Positions 44,639-54,521 of a DNA stretch of 64,000 nt are shown here, one piece after another. Every line of letters starts with the position of its first letter. Within the stretch, counting starts at the first letter, position 1. This stretch comes from Pseudomonas lijiangensis (GTDB taxonomy: Bacteria > Pseudomonadota > Gammaproteobacteria > Pseudomonadales > Pseudomonadaceae). The notes beneath the pieces are model-generated. The model made no database searches and had not been told where the DNA came from. It was given only the letters and a program-made list of their open reading frames with translations. The translations under genes were made by a program, and so were the position numbers. The stretch is from positions 4,227,001 through 4,291,000 of the forward strand of contig NZ_CP076668.1 in NCBI RefSeq assembly GCF_018968705.1. The letters run 5' to 3'.

Positions 44639-46069
44639 TCAAGGTACTACCAGCTCAAGACGTTTATTGGCCAGCGAGTACTTCCTGTTCAGAACATTAC
44701 CCAACGTCTTCTTCGCGCTCGCCTCGCCATGCACCAGCCTTATCTGGCGCGGCCACTCGGCCATCGAGGTTACAAACCTGGCCAGCCCCTCCTGATCCGC
44801 ATGGGCGGAATAACCGGCGACCGTCGAGATACCGGCACGAATATCAAAGCGCTCACGGTCAAGCTCGACATAACCGCCGACCGGACCATGCTTCTGGATC
44901 GCAGCCCCTGGCGTACCCTTGGCCTGATAACCCACGAAAACCACATTGTGCCGCCGATCACCCAGCATGGCTTTCAGGTAATTGACGATGCGCCCGCCTG
45001 CGCACATGCCATTGCCTGCGATGACGATAGCGGGTCTGGCGGTGCTGGCCAGATAGTTGACCGTCTGCAAATGCCGGTCATGGGTATCGATGGTAATCAA
45101 TTGGGAGAATCCCAGAGGCTGCCTGCCGCTCTTGAGGCGCGCTTGCGCCTCGTCGTCCCAATAGTCTTCAAATGCCTGATAAACGCCCGTGAAGCGGCTG
45201 GCCAGAGGGGAATCGAGAATGATCGGCAATTGCGGCCAGTTAACCGGCAAGGCGCTCCCGTCAGCCTCATCGACAGGCTCGCCCAGCAAGGCCTTGCGCC
45301 GCAGGATATCTTCCAGCTCGTATAGCAGCTCCTGGGTGCGCCCCATGCTGAAAGCGGGAATCAGGACCGTGCCATGATCTTCCAGCGCCTGATCGATCAC
45401 TTGCTCAAGGCGCAATTGCCGCGTGCTGCGGTCCTCATGAAGACGATCGCCATAAGTGCTCTCGAGCACAAGAATGTCTGCGCGCTCGGGGGATTTCGGA
45501 GCGGGAAGCATCGGTGCATCCCCTGCCCCCAGATCCCCCGAAAACACCACACGCTCCGTACGTCCCTCCAGCGGATACTGAAGATCGCACTCGACATAGG
45601 CAGAACCCAGAATGTGGCCAGCACGTTGCAGGCGGACCCGGCAGACAAGTGCATCGGTATTGACCAGGGTAAACCAGTGATCGAAGGGCAAGGCAATGAT
45701 GCGCTTTTCAATCGCGGCAAGGTTTCGGTCTATCTGTTTGCGGTCATGATGAAACTCGAGTTTCAGTTGATCCTCCATGACCAGAGGCAATAAATGCGCA
45801 GAAGGCTCACTGCACAATACAGGTCCCTGATAGCCTGAAGCCAGCAACGCTGGAATACGCCCTACATGGTCAGCATGTACGTGAGTAACAATGAAGGCCT
45901 TGATATCGGCAGCAGAGAAACCGAACTTTTCATTTTCGGCACCCGGACTGTCATGTTGATTCGCACCACAATCAATCAACAGACTATGAGCCGCATCCAT
46001 ACATAACTGGTGACAGGAACCGGACACACTCCGGGTTGCGCCGCGATGAATGATTTCAGGGAAAGACAT
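44639..46069 (-). CDS. Beta-CASP metallo-beta-lactamase-fold hydrolase (RNase-like)
   Basis: This 476-residue MBL-fold protein has the metal motif HVHADH at 63-68, GHILGSAYVE, the SGDLGAGDAP block and LESTYGDRLH. A beta-CASP insert (IPAFSMGRTQELLYEL) and the C-terminal AGYSAHADQEGL follow. This is the CPSF73/YsgI-like ribonuclease group, which may cleave RNA or act on nucleotides; the substrate is not known. It stands in the interval where relatives carry O-antigen genes. No partner gene is adjacent. Confidence 0.88.
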   Translation of the reverse strand: MSFPEIIHRGATRSVSGSCHQLCMDAAHSLLIDCGANQHDSPGAENEKFGFSAADIKAFIVTHVHADHVGRIPALLASGYQGPVLCSEPSAHLLPLVMEDQLKLEFHHDRKQIDRNLAAIEKRIIALPFDHWFTLVNTDALVCRVRLQRAGHILGSAYVECDLQYPLEGRTERVVFSGDLGAGDAPMLPAPKSPERADILVLESTYGDRLHEDRSTRQLRLEQVIDQALEDHGTVLIPAFSMGRTQELLYELEDILRRKALLGEPVDEADGSALPVNWPQLPIILDSPLASRFTGVYQAFEDYWDDEAQARLKSGRQPLGFSQLITIDTHDRHLQTVNYLASTARPAIVIAGNGMCAGGRIVNYLKAMLGDRRHNVVFVGYQAKGTPGAAIQKHGPVGGYVELDRERFDIRAGISTVAGYSAHADQEGLARFVTSMAEWPRQIRLVHGEASAKKTLGNVLNRKYSLANKRLELVVP

Positions 46070-46490
46070 ACAGCCACCTATTTCAGCAAGTCCGGCTTTG
46101 CAAGAACACCGAAACCTGACATCAGACTTTAAAAGAGATGGGCTATTTTGCGCTGCAAAGGTTTATCTTCAAGTCTTGACAGGTGAGCACAAGAGCATCA
46201 AAAGAAACACTAACGTGGAGCAAATTACAGAAAATGGCCTGAAATATGGGCAAAGCTAAAAACCCGAATAACAGGCTCACAAATAGAAGTAGTTATTCCC
46301 AATAAACAACAAGAAAGTTCCTACAAGAAAATCCGACATGCATATTATGAGCGAACAGGGGAAATAGTCGAAAAACCAGAAAACGACAAGAATGCATCAA
46401 GCACAGATGCCTGAAGCCCTGAGGGGAGACAAGGGAAAGCGGGACTGGTCCTTTTCGTACCACAGCAGGCAAAAGTGCCTGCTTCAGGCT
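46070..46490. other. AT-rich gene-free interval
   Basis: I see no credible gene in these 421 bp. Composition is clearly more AT-rich than the flanks. The interval sits beside lapA-ihfB, exactly where wzz and the O-antigen genes occur in relatives. Confidence 0.6.
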
Positions 46491-46733
46491 CTAGACCGAA
46501 CGGGCTGAACGTACGCGTTTTTTACGAAAGCTTGCCAGCCATGCCAGGACAGGGCCAACCAGCATACCCAGCAAAAGCGCAAGAACCACAGGAACAGCCT
46601 GGGAAAGCTCGGGTGCCGACCAGCCGAAAAAGACCAGCGTGACAGGCTGCCGGTTTTCAAGCATGAACACCGCCGTTGCCAGAACGACAAGCAATGCAAC
46701 GACGAGCACGATGATTCGTTTGAAGATGTGCAT
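46491..46733 (-). CDS. lapA: LapA-domain (DUF1049) inner-membrane protein
   Basis: This 80-residue protein has two transmembrane helices (about 6-23 and 44-66), the ENRQPVTLVFFGW segment and a basic tail (RKKRVRSARS). This is the LapA family, which in E. coli scaffolds LPS assembly and LpxC turnover with LapB. The start is ATG 46733 with a GAGGATC site. It follows ihfB by 24 bp and is probably cotranscribed. Confidence 0.9.
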   Translation of the reverse strand: MHIFKRIIVLVVALLVVLATAVFMLENRQPVTLVFFGWSAPELSQAVPVVLALLLGMLVGPVLAWLASFRKKRVRSARSV

Positions 46734-46757
46734 CCACTGATCCTCTGGTTATCGGCC

Positions 46758-47054
46758 TCAGAGGCCCTCTTCTTCATCCTCGTTGACTCGATCCCGCAAC
46801 TCCTTGCCTGGCTTGAAGTGAGGAACGAATTTGCCGTCGAGGCTGACAGACTGGCCCGTTTTTGGATTGCGCCCTACCCGCGGTGCGCGGTAATGCAGGG
46901 AAAAGCTGCCGAACCCGCGTATTTCTATGCGGTCGCCTGTCGCCAGGCACTGGGACATTTGTTCAAGCATGGTCTTGATGGCCAACTCGACATCCTTGGA
47001 TGAGAGCAGCCCTTGATGGGTGACAATTCGTTCGATCAACTCCGACTTCGTCAT
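46758..47054 (-). CDS. ihfB: Integration host factor beta subunit
   Basis: This 98-residue DNA-bending protein starts [10 protein letters not shown]. The beta-arm [10 protein letters not shown] contains the proline that intercalates DNA, and [16 protein letters not shown] closes the fold. With IhfA it bends DNA at specific sites and supports sigma-54 promoters. It sits between rpsA and lapA, the standard Pseudomonas order. Confidence 0.96.
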   Translation of the reverse strand: MTKSELIERIVTHQGLLSSKDVELAIKTMLEQMSQCLATGDRIEIRGFGSFSLHYRAPRVGRNPKTGQSVSLDGKFVPHFKPGKELRDRVNEDEEEGL

Positions 47055-47332
47055 ATTTTTCCCTTCTTTTTCAAGCAGCTAGATCAGCGCTCCGAAGGTT
47101 TTAGCATGACCGGAAGAATTTGAACAGCCCATGTATTGACTTATGTGAACCCATAGCAACCAGGCATGAATCCATGACCGGAGCATGACAGCGGGAAGAG
47201 GAATGGACGGCAGGGACAGTGACATCAGGCAGGATGCGGCCTGCAAGGCACCTGGAGACGTTTAAAACGTTTAAAGCACCGGGACAGCGGCACACTGAAC
47301 GCAGCGCTATAAGCCCCGAATAGCGCCCACAA
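47055..47332. other. ihfB leader region
   Basis: No gene is seen between ihfB and the rpsA terminator. A tandem CGTTTAAAA/CGTTTAAAG repeat at 47259-47276 is the only notable sequence and may be part of the ihfB promoter. Confidence 0.4.
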
Positions 47333-47358
47333 AAAAGGGCGACCGAAGTCGCCCTTTT
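47333..47358 (-). terminator. Terminator of rpsA
   Basis: AAAAGGGCGAC and GTCGCCCTTTT arms around CGAA, with a T-run on the minus strand, lie 18 bases beyond the rpsA stop. Confidence 0.92.
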
Positions 47359-47375
47359 CAATGGTCAAGCAGAAC

Positions 47376-49061
47376 TTAGTTCTGTTTTTCCATTTGCGCA
47401 CGCAGCAGGTCACCAATAGTGGTTGGACCAGTGCTTTCAGCAGCTTCAGGCTTGCTACGCAGGCTCTGGATAGCTTCTTTCTCGTCTTCAACGTCTTTCG
47501 ACTTGATGGACAGGCTGATTACGCGGCTCTTGCGGTCAACGCTGATGATCTTGGCTTCGATCTCTTCGCCTTCTTTCAGAACGTTACGCGCGTCTTCAAC
47601 GCGGTCACGGCTGATTTCGGAGGCTTTGAGGGTAGCTTCGATGTCGTCGGCCAGAGTGATGATGGCGCCTTTGGCGTCAACTTCTTTAACGGTACCGCGA
47701 ACGATAGCGCCTTTGTCATTGACAGTGACGTACTCGGAGAACGGATCGCTTTCCAGCTGCTTGATACCCAGGGAGATACGCTCACGCTCTGGATCAACAG
47801 ACAGGATTACGGTGTCGAGCTCGTCGCCCTTCTTGAAGCGACGTACGGCTTCTTCGCCCACTTCGTTCCAGGAGATGTCGGACAGGTGAACCAGACCGTC
47901 GATGCCGCCGTCCAGACCAATGAAGATACCGAAATCGGTGATCGACTTGATGGTGCCGGAGATTTTATCGCCCTTGTTGAACTGGCCAGAGAAATCTTCC
48001 CATGGGTTGGATTTGCACTGTTTGATGCCGAGGGAGATACGACGACGCTCTTCGTCGATGTCCAGAACCATGACTTCCACTTCGTCGCCAACCTGAACGA
48101 CTTTGGATGGGTGGATGTTCTTGTTGGTCCAGTCCATTTCGGAAACGTGTACCAGGCCTTCCACGCCTTCTTCCAGCTCTGCGAAGCAGCCGTAGTCGGT
48201 CAGGTTGGTTACACGCGCGGTAACGCGGGTGCTTTCCGGGTAGCGAGCCTTGATAGCAACCCATGGGTCTTCGCCCAGTTGCTTCAGGCCCAGGGAAACA
48301 CGATTGCGCTCGCGATCGTACTTCAGGACTTTTACATCGATCTCATCGCCAACATTGACGATTTCCGATGGATGCTTGATACGCTTCCAAGCCATGTCGG
48401 TGATGTGCAGCAGGCCATCGACGCCACCCAGATCGACGAATGCGCCGTAATCGGTGAGGTTCTTGACGATACCTTTGACTTGCTGGCCTTCTTGCAGGGA
48501 CTCGAGCAGTGCTTCGCGCTCTGCGCTGTTCTCTGCTTCCAGGACGCTGCGACGGGAAACGACAACGTTGTTGCGCTTCTGGTCCAGTTTGATGACCTTG
48601 AACTCGAGCTCTTTGCCTTCCAGGTGCGTGGTGTCGCGCACTGGACGGACGTCAACCAGAGAACCTGGCAGGAACGCACGGATGCCGTTAACGTCGACAG
48701 TGAAGCCGCCTTTAACCTTACCGTTGATAACGCCCTTGACCACTTCTTCAGCTGCGAAAGCCGCTTCCAGAACAATCCAGCACTCGGCGCGCTTGGCTTT
48801 CTCGCGGGACAGCTTGGTTTCGCCAAAGCCGTCTTCTACCGCGTCCAGCGCGACGTGAACTTCGTCACCGACCTTGATGGTCAGCTCGCCAGCATCGTTG
48901 TAGAACTGCTCGAGCGGGATGACGCCTTCGGACTTCAGACCAGCGTGTACAGTTACCCAGTCGCCGTCGATGTCGACAACGATACCGGTAATGATAGCGC
49001 CCGGCTGAAGGTTCAGGGTTTTTAGGCTTTCTTCAAAAAGTTCTGCAAAGCTTTCGCTCAT
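47376..49061 (-). CDS. rpsA: 30S ribosomal protein S1
   Basis: This 561-residue protein contains six S1 RNA-binding repeats: the first near [21 protein letters not shown], others beginning [80 protein letters not shown] and the C-terminal [16 protein letters not shown]. It recruits mRNA to the ribosome and can autoregulate its own translation. The 122-bp gap to cmk holds its promoter. Confidence 0.97.
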   Translation of the reverse strand: MSESFAELFEESLKTLNLQPGAIITGIVVDIDGDWVTVHAGLKSEGVIPLEQFYNDAGELTIKVGDEVHVALDAVEDGFGETKLSREKAKRAECWIVLEAAFAAEEVVKGVINGKVKGGFTVDVNGIRAFLPGSLVDVRPVRDTTHLEGKELEFKVIKLDQKRNNVVVSRRSVLEAENSAEREALLESLQEGQQVKGIVKNLTDYGAFVDLGGVDGLLHITDMAWKRIKHPSEIVNVGDEIDVKVLKYDRERNRVSLGLKQLGEDPWVAIKARYPESTRVTARVTNLTDYGCFAELEEGVEGLVHVSEMDWTNKNIHPSKVVQVGDEVEVMVLDIDEERRRISLGIKQCKSNPWEDFSGQFNKGDKISGTIKSITDFGIFIGLDGGIDGLVHLSDISWNEVGEEAVRRFKKGDELDTVILSVDPERERISLGIKQLESDPFSEYVTVNDKGAIVRGTVKEVDAKGAIITLADDIEATLKASEISRDRVEDARNVLKEGEEIEAKIISVDRKSRVISLSIKSKDVEDEKEAIQSLRSKPEAAESTGPTTIGDLLRAQMEKQN

Positions 49062-49183
49062 TTTAATTCCTGTTGATCAAGGGCGAAGAATACGCCCATC
49101 TGCCACGTCCCAGAAAACGTGGGTTTCGTTCATGTAAAAGGAAGCTGTCAGGACTGAATCTGGTCGCCTGTGCAACTCCTTGA

Positions 49184-49873
49184 TCACCCGGCGATATCGC
49201 GTAATGCGACCTCACTCAGAATGCGTTCCATCACCTGCTGGATGGATAATTCGGTGGAATCCAGCTGTATGGCGTCATGCGCCGGCTTGAGCGGAGCTAC
49301 CGCTCGCTGGGTGTCACGCTCGTCGCGCGCACATATCTCATCTAGCAGACTCGACAGACTAACATCATCACCCTTCGCCTTCAACTGCAAGTAACGACGG
49401 CGTGCACGCTCCTCGGCACTGGCAGTGAGAAAAATCTTCAGGGGCGCGTCGGGAAATACCACCGTCCCCATGTCTCGGCCATCGGCCACCAGCCCGGGTT
49501 CTTCCTGAAACGCACGCTGGCGCTGCAGCAAGGCATCGCGAACGGCAGGCAAGGAAGCGACCTGGGAAGCACCGCTGCCGATCTGCTCGTTGCGGATGGC
49601 ATGGGTAACGTCCTCGCCTTCGAGGATGATGCGCTGGCCCTGACCACCTGAAGCGGTCTCGAACTGCACATCGAGATGCGCAGCCAGCAGTTTCAGGGCT
49701 TCTTCATTGGTCAGGTCGACACCGTGATTGCGCGCCGCGAAGGCAAGCAGACGGTAAAGAGCCCCGGAATCGAGCAGACACCAGCCCAGATGCCTGGCCA
49801 GCAAGCCTGCAACAGTGCCCTTTCCAGAACCGCTAGGGCCGTCGATGGTAATAACAGGTGCTTTGATTTTCAC
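49184..49873 (-). CDS. cmk: Cytidylate kinase
   Basis: This 229-residue NMP kinase phosphorylates CMP and dCMP. The P-loop is GPSGSGKGT at residues 13-21; [19 protein letters not shown] and the [14 protein letters not shown] lid region are typical. Its ATG overlaps the tyrA-aroA stop as ATGA, so translation is coupled to the fusion gene. Confidence 0.96.
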   Translation of the reverse strand: MKIKAPVITIDGPSGSGKGTVAGLLARHLGWCLLDSGALYRLLAFAARNHGVDLTNEEALKLLAAHLDVQFETASGGQGQRIILEGEDVTHAIRNEQIGSGASQVASLPAVRDALLQRQRAFQEEPGLVADGRDMGTVVFPDAPLKIFLTASAEERARRRYLQLKAKGDDVSLSSLLDEICARDERDTQRAVAPLKPAHDAIQLDSTELSIQQVMERILSEVALRDIAG

Positions 49874-52134
49874 TTTTTATCCTCTTGCGCGACACGCATA
49901 CCGACTTGAGCGCACAGCGCCAGAAAATTGGGAAACGATGTGGCGACGTTCGCACAATCGTGAATACGGATCGGTGCCGATGCCCGCAGTGATGCAACGC
50001 TGAATGCCATTGCAATGCGGTGATCGCCATGAGCATCGATCTCGGCACCGCCCATGGAACCGCCTTCAATAATAATGCCATCCGGCGTGGGCTCAACCTT
50101 GATACCCAACGCCAGCAGACCATCAGCCATGGCCTGAATCCGGTCCGACTCCTTGACACGCAACTCCTGCGCACCGCGCAGGACAGTACGTCCCTGAGCA
50201 CAAGCCGCAGCGACGAACAGCACCGGAAACTCGTCGATAGCCAACGGCACCAGTGCTTCGGGAATCTCGATCCCCTTCAGGGAGGCCGAACGGACCCGCA
50301 GGTCCGCAACCGGCTCGCCACCGACTTGCCGCGGGTTTTCCAGAGTGATATCACCGCCCATCAGGCGAAGGATATCGATAACACCCGCACGTGTCGGATT
50401 GACGCCCACATGCTCGAGCAACAACTCGGAACCTTCGGTAATGGATGCCGCCACCATGAAAAACGCGGCCGAGGAAATATCGGCAGGCACTTCTATACGG
50501 GTTGCCAGCAGCTTGTGCCCGGACTCCAGCGAAACGGTGTTGCCCTCGGCAGCCACCGGGTAGCCGAAGCCACGCAGCATGCGCTCGGTATGATCACGAG
50601 TGAGCGCCGGCTCGCTGACTATAGTCTCGCCATCGGCATATAGCCCGGCCAGCAACAGACAGGATTTGACCTGAGCACTGGCCATCGGCGCGTCATGGGT
50701 CTGACCCGAAAGCTTGCCGACAGCATGAATGGTCAACGGAGGACGGCCATCGGCCGCCGTTTCGATGGCCGCACCCATGGCCCGCAAAGGGTCGACCACA
50801 CGGCTCATGGGCCGCTTGGACAGCGAGGCATCGCCCGTCAGGGTGCTGTCGAAATCCTGCGCCGCCAGCAGACCTGCCAGCAGGCGCATGGAGGTTCCGG
50901 AATTGCCCAGGTAGATCGGACCGGGCGCAGCCTTCAGGCCACGCAAGCCGACACCATGAATGATCACGCGACCATGATGCGGTCCTTCGATCACGACCCC
51001 CATGTCACGGAAAGCCTGCAAGGTCGCCAGCGCGTCCTCGCCTTCAAGAAAGCCTTCGACCTCGGTAACGCCCTCAGCCAGAGAACCCAGCATGATCGAG
51101 CGATGGGAGATGGACTTGTCTCCCGGCACGCGAATACTGCCGCTGACACTGCCGCCGGGGCTGGCGACAAAAACCAGATCATCCGCACTGACAGGCTCTA
51201 CATAGGCGCGGCGAGCCAGAATCTTGCCGAAATGCTCCCGGGCAACCCGCGCACGGGTGAACACACCCAGCAGTTGATGGCCGTCGCCGGTATCCACCGC
51301 TTCACGCAAGGCATCCAGATCACTGCGGAATGTATCCAGAGTGCGCAGAACGGCTTCGCGGTTGGCCAGGAAGATGTCGTGCCACATCACCGGATCACTG
51401 CCCGCGATACGGGTGAAGTCACGGAAACCGCCCGCCGCGTACCTGAAGATCTCCAGGTTTTCGTTACGCTTGGCCAGGGAATCCACCAGACCGAATGCCA
51501 GCAGATGCGGCAGATGACTGGTCGCAGCCAGGACCTCGTCGTGACGCTCGACCTGCATATGCTCGACATCGGCGCCCAGCACCGACCAGAGACGATCAAC
51601 CAGCGCCACGGCATCGGGATCCGTCTCGGCCAGCGGTGTCAGAATCACCTTGTGGCGCCGGAACAAATCGGCGTTGGACGCCTCGACGCCACTCTGTTCG
51701 GAACCGGCAATCGGATGCCCCGGCACGAAGCGGGCTGGCATGTGACCGAAGGCAAGTCGTGCAGCCCGTACCACATTGCCCTTGGCGCTGCCGACATCCG
51801 TCAGGATCGCATTACCAAGGTCCAGAGGTGCCAGCAGGCCGAGGAGCTTTTCCATAGCCAGGATCGGGACTGCAAGCTGAATGACATCTGCGCCCCGACA
51901 AGCGGTCGCCAGATCCGCTTCGCAGCGATCCACAACACCCAGCTCAACGGCCAGTACGCGGGATTTCGGGTCAAGATCGACCCCCACCACTTCACGGCAC
52001 AGACCGCTTTCGCGAACACCCTTGGCAAAGGAGCCACCGATCAGACCCAGACCGACGACCACAAGCCGACCGATGACAGGTCGAGCGGATAGCTGCGAGA
52101 AATCAACCACGCGCAGAAACCTTGTGGCTGACAC
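49870..52134 (-). CDS. tyrA-aroA: Fused cyclohexadienyl/prephenate dehydrogenase - EPSP synthase
   Basis: This 754-residue bifunctional protein links tyrosine and shikimate pathways. Residues about 20-300 are the TyrA-type dehydrogenase ([17 protein letters not shown] loop, [23 protein letters not shown]). Residues about 325-754 are EPSP synthase AroA ([49 protein letters not shown]). The fusion is characteristic of Pseudomonas. The start is a GTG at 52134; the true start is uncertain because only [13 protein letters not shown] onward is conserved. Upstream, a short remnant resembles hisC2. Confidence 0.93.
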   Translation of the reverse strand: MSATRFLRVVDFSQLSARPVIGRLVVVGLGLIGGSFAKGVRESGLCREVVGVDLDPKSRVLAVELGVVDRCEADLATACRGADVIQLAVPILAMEKLLGLLAPLDLGNAILTDVGSAKGNVVRAARLAFGHMPARFVPGHPIAGSEQSGVEASNADLFRRHKVILTPLAETDPDAVALVDRLWSVLGADVEHMQVERHDEVLAATSHLPHLLAFGLVDSLAKRNENLEIFRYAAGGFRDFTRIAGSDPVMWHDIFLANREAVLRTLDTFRSDLDALREAVDTGDGHQLLGVFTRARVAREHFGKILARRAYVEPVSADDLVFVASPGGSVSGSIRVPGDKSISHRSIMLGSLAEGVTEVEGFLEGEDALATLQAFRDMGVVIEGPHHGRVIIHGVGLRGLKAAPGPIYLGNSGTSMRLLAGLLAAQDFDSTLTGDASLSKRPMSRVVDPLRAMGAAIETAADGRPPLTIHAVGKLSGQTHDAPMASAQVKSCLLLAGLYADGETIVSEPALTRDHTERMLRGFGYPVAAEGNTVSLESGHKLLATRIEVPADISSAAFFMVAASITEGSELLLEHVGVNPTRAGVIDILRLMGGDITLENPRQVGGEPVADLRVRSASLKGIEIPEALVPLAIDEFPVLFVAAACAQGRTVLRGAQELRVKESDRIQAMADGLLALGIKVEPTPDGIIIEGGSMGGAEIDAHGDHRIAMAFSVASLRASAPIRIHDCANVATSFPNFLALCAQVGMRVAQEDKK

Positions 52135-52195
52135 CCGCGCAAGGCGAATCTGTTTGCACGCCCGACAACGCAGGAGTGAGGAAATCGCTGCTCAT
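52103..52195 (-). pseudogene. hisC2: Remnant of hisC2 (N-terminal stub)
   Basis: A 30-codon reading frame starts at ATG 52195 with an AAGGGA ribosome site and begins MSSDFLTPALSGVQTDSPC before running out of similarity and stopping at 52103. From memory, Pseudomonas HisC2 begins MS-DFLALA-PGVQ-LSPY, and hisC2 lies between pheA and tyrA in P. aeruginosa. This matches in order, position and orientation, so an internal deletion that removed nearly all of hisC2 is the best reading. It overlaps the start of the tyrA-aroA frame. Confidence 0.6.
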
Positions 52196-52206
52196 GTATC
52201 GTCCCT

Positions 52207-53301
52207 TCAAAGAACCGCTTTCGGGTAGGAACCCAGTACCTTCAAGGCAACGGCTTCATGACTGATCTTCTCCAGCACCGCCTTGACCAGCGGATCCTGG
52301 TGATGCCCTACGAAATCGATGAAGAACACGTAAGTCCACTTGCCACTGCGCGACGGACGGGTTTCGATGCGGGTCAGGTCCAGGCCATTCTCATGGAAGG
52401 GCACCAGCAGTTCATGCAACGCGCCCGGCTTGTTGCTCATCGACACAATGATCGAGGTCTTGTCGTCACCGGTCGGCGGCACTTCCTGATTACCGATGAT
52501 CAGGAACCGCGTGGAGTTGTCGGGACGATCTTCGATCTTCTCGGCCAGACGGGTCAGGCCATACAGGTCTGCCGCCATATCCCCGGCAATGGCCGCGGAG
52601 TTCCACTCGCTCTTGACCCGCTTGGCCGCTTCGGCGTTGCTGGCAACCGCCACGCGCTCGACATTCGGGTAATGAGCGTCCAGCCACTTGCGGCACTGGG
52701 CCAGCGACTGGGCATGGGAATAGATGCGGCTGATGCTTTTGGTCTTGGTGCTTTCACCGACCAGCAAATGATGGTGAATGCGCAGCTCGACTTCACCACA
52801 GATGACCATGTCATGTTCGAGGAAGCTGTCGAGGGTGTGGTTGACCGCGCCCTCGGTGGAGTTCTCCACCGGCACGACACCGAAATTCACGGCACCGGCA
52901 ACCACTTCACGGAACACTTCATCGATAGCAGCCATGGGCAGGCTGATGACCGCATGCCCGAAGTGCTTCATGGCCGCAGCCTGGGTAAAGGTCCCTTCCG
53001 GGCCCAGATAGGCGACTTTCAGCGGCTGTTCCAACGCCAGGCAGGAAGACATGATTTCGCGAAACAGACGCGCCATCTCTTCGTTGCTCAGCGGACCGCG
53101 ATTGCGGTCCATGACCCGCTTGAGCACCTGAGCTTCACGCTCAGGGCGATAGAACACAGGCACTTCGCCTTCAGCCAGCGAGGACATTTTCACCCGCGCC
53201 ACTTCCTGCGCGCAGCGTGCGCGCTCGCTGATCAGCTCCAGAACCTTTTCGTCCAGGCTGTCGATGCGAACTCGCAGCGCCTTGAGTTCTTGCTCGGACA
53301 T
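52207..53301 (-). CDS. pheA: Chorismate mutase / prephenate dehydratase
   Basis: This 364-residue bifunctional enzyme makes phenylpyruvate. The N-terminal chorismate mutase (about 1-90, LRVRIDSLDEKVLELISERARCAQEV) is followed by the dehydratase (VAYLGPEGTFTQAAAMKHFG, VPVENSTEGAVNHTLDSF, DNSTRFLIIG). A C-terminal ACT domain (KTSIIVSMSNKPGALHELL and the ESRP-like ETRPSR) confers phenylalanine feedback inhibition. Its ATG overlaps the serC stop by one base. Confidence 0.96.
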   Translation of the reverse strand: MSEQELKALRVRIDSLDEKVLELISERARCAQEVARVKMSSLAEGEVPVFYRPEREAQVLKRVMDRNRGPLSNEEMARLFREIMSSCLALEQPLKVAYLGPEGTFTQAAAMKHFGHAVISLPMAAIDEVFREVVAGAVNFGVVPVENSTEGAVNHTLDSFLEHDMVICGEVELRIHHHLLVGESTKTKSISRIYSHAQSLAQCRKWLDAHYPNVERVAVASNAEAAKRVKSEWNSAAIAGDMAADLYGLTRLAEKIEDRPDNSTRFLIIGNQEVPPTGDDKTSIIVSMSNKPGALHELLVPFHENGLDLTRIETRPSRSGKWTYVFFIDFVGHHQDPLVKAVLEKISHEAVALKVLGSYPKAVL

Positions 53302-54386
53302 CAGCCGTGCTCCTTCTCGAAGTCTTTCATGTAGGTCACCAGCGCATTGACTGCATTGATGTCGACAGCATTGTAGATGGAAGCCCGCATGCCACCGACC
53401 GAGCGATGGCCCTTGAGGTTGAGCAGGCCGTTAGCGTCGGCACCCGCCAGGAACGGCTTGTCCAGACGGTCATCGGCCAGACGGAACGGCACGTTCATCC
53501 AGGAGCGATCAGGCTTGTTGATCGGGTTGCTGTACAGCTCGCTGGCATCGATGAAGTCATACAGGGTGCGCTTCTTGACTTCATTGAGCTTGCCGATGGC
53601 TTCGACGCCACCCTGCTCCTTGAGCCACTCGAAAACCAGACCGGACAGGTACCAGGCCAGGGTCGGCGGTGTGTTGTACATCGAGCCGTTGTCGGCGGCG
53701 ACCTTGTAATCGAGCATGGTCGGGCAAAGCGCACGGGCGCGACCCAGCAGATCTTCGCGAATGATCACGACGACGATGCCGCTCGGCCCGATATTCTTCT
53801 GGGCACCGGCATAGATCATGCCGAAGCGCGAAACATCCACCGGACGGGAAAGAATATCGGAGGACATGTCGGCAATCAGTGGGACATCGCCTGTTTCCGG
53901 AATCCAGTCGAATTCCAGGCCACCGATGGTTTCGTTCGGCGCGTAGTGAACATAGGCAGCGTCCTTGGACAGCTTCCATTCGTTCTGGCCAGGAATGGCG
54001 AAATAGTCGTATGGCTTGGCGCTGGCAGCGACATTGACCGTGCCGTAGCGCGAGGCTTCTTCAATAGCCTTCTGCGACCAGATGCCGGTGTCGATGTAGT
54101 CAGCCTTGCCGTTTTCCGGCAGCAGGTTCAGGGCAATCTGGGCAAACTGCTGGCTGGCGCCGCCTTGCAGGAACAGCACCTTGTAGTTCGAGGGGATGGT
54201 CAGCAGGTCGCGAAGATCCTGCTCGGCCTTGGTGGCAATGGAGACGAACTCATCGCTGCGATGACTCATTTCCATCACGGACAGGCCCTTGCCATGCCAG
54301 TCCAGAAGCTCCGCCTGGGCACGCAACAGAACCGCTTCGGGAAGCGCAGCGGGACCTGCGCAAAAGTTAAAGGCTCGCTTGCTCAT
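53301..54386 (-). CDS. serC: Phosphoserine aminotransferase
   Basis: This 361-residue class V PLP aminotransferase for serine and pyridoxal phosphate synthesis starts at ATG 54386 (MSKRAFNFCAGPAALPEAVL). The PLP lysine lies in YAGAQKNIGPSG; the phosphate-binding LFLQGGASQQFAQ and C-terminal HRSVGGMRASIYNA are conserved. A longer upstream reading adds 32 unrelated residues. It is followed by pheA with a one-base stop/start overlap (TGATG). Confidence 0.96.
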   Translation of the reverse strand: MSKRAFNFCAGPAALPEAVLLRAQAELLDWHGKGLSVMEMSHRSDEFVSIATKAEQDLRDLLTIPSNYKVLFLQGGASQQFAQIALNLLPENGKADYIDTGIWSQKAIEEASRYGTVNVAASAKPYDYFAIPGQNEWKLSKDAAYVHYAPNETIGGLEFDWIPETGDVPLIADMSSDILSRPVDVSRFGMIYAGAQKNIGPSGIVVVIIREDLLGRARALCPTMLDYKVAADNGSMYNTPPTLAWYLSGLVFEWLKEQGGVEAIGKLNEVKKRTLYDFIDASELYSNPINKPDRSWMNVPFRLADDRLDKPFLAGADANGLLNLKGHRSVGGMRASIYNAVDINAVNALVTYMKDFEKEHG

Positions 54387-54521
54387 ATCCACTCTCGTCA
54401 AATGCGTTGGGTCTTTCGCGCTGCTTTTCCGGTCTACTGACCGAATGTCGCAAGGGCCGACCCGCCTGCAATGCATACGCACTCACAGACGAGCCAGCCC
54501 TTGCCGGATTTACGTTACCGC

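Noticed and set aside
46050..46259. A 69-codon frame in the AT-rich gap before lapA
   Set aside because: No ribosome site, low-complexity composition and overlap with the start of the beta-CASP hydrolase gene.
47361..49025. A 554-codon frame antisense to rpsA
   Set aside because: Its repetitive Phe/Asp-rich sequence reflects the S1 repeats read backwards; rpsA is unambiguous.
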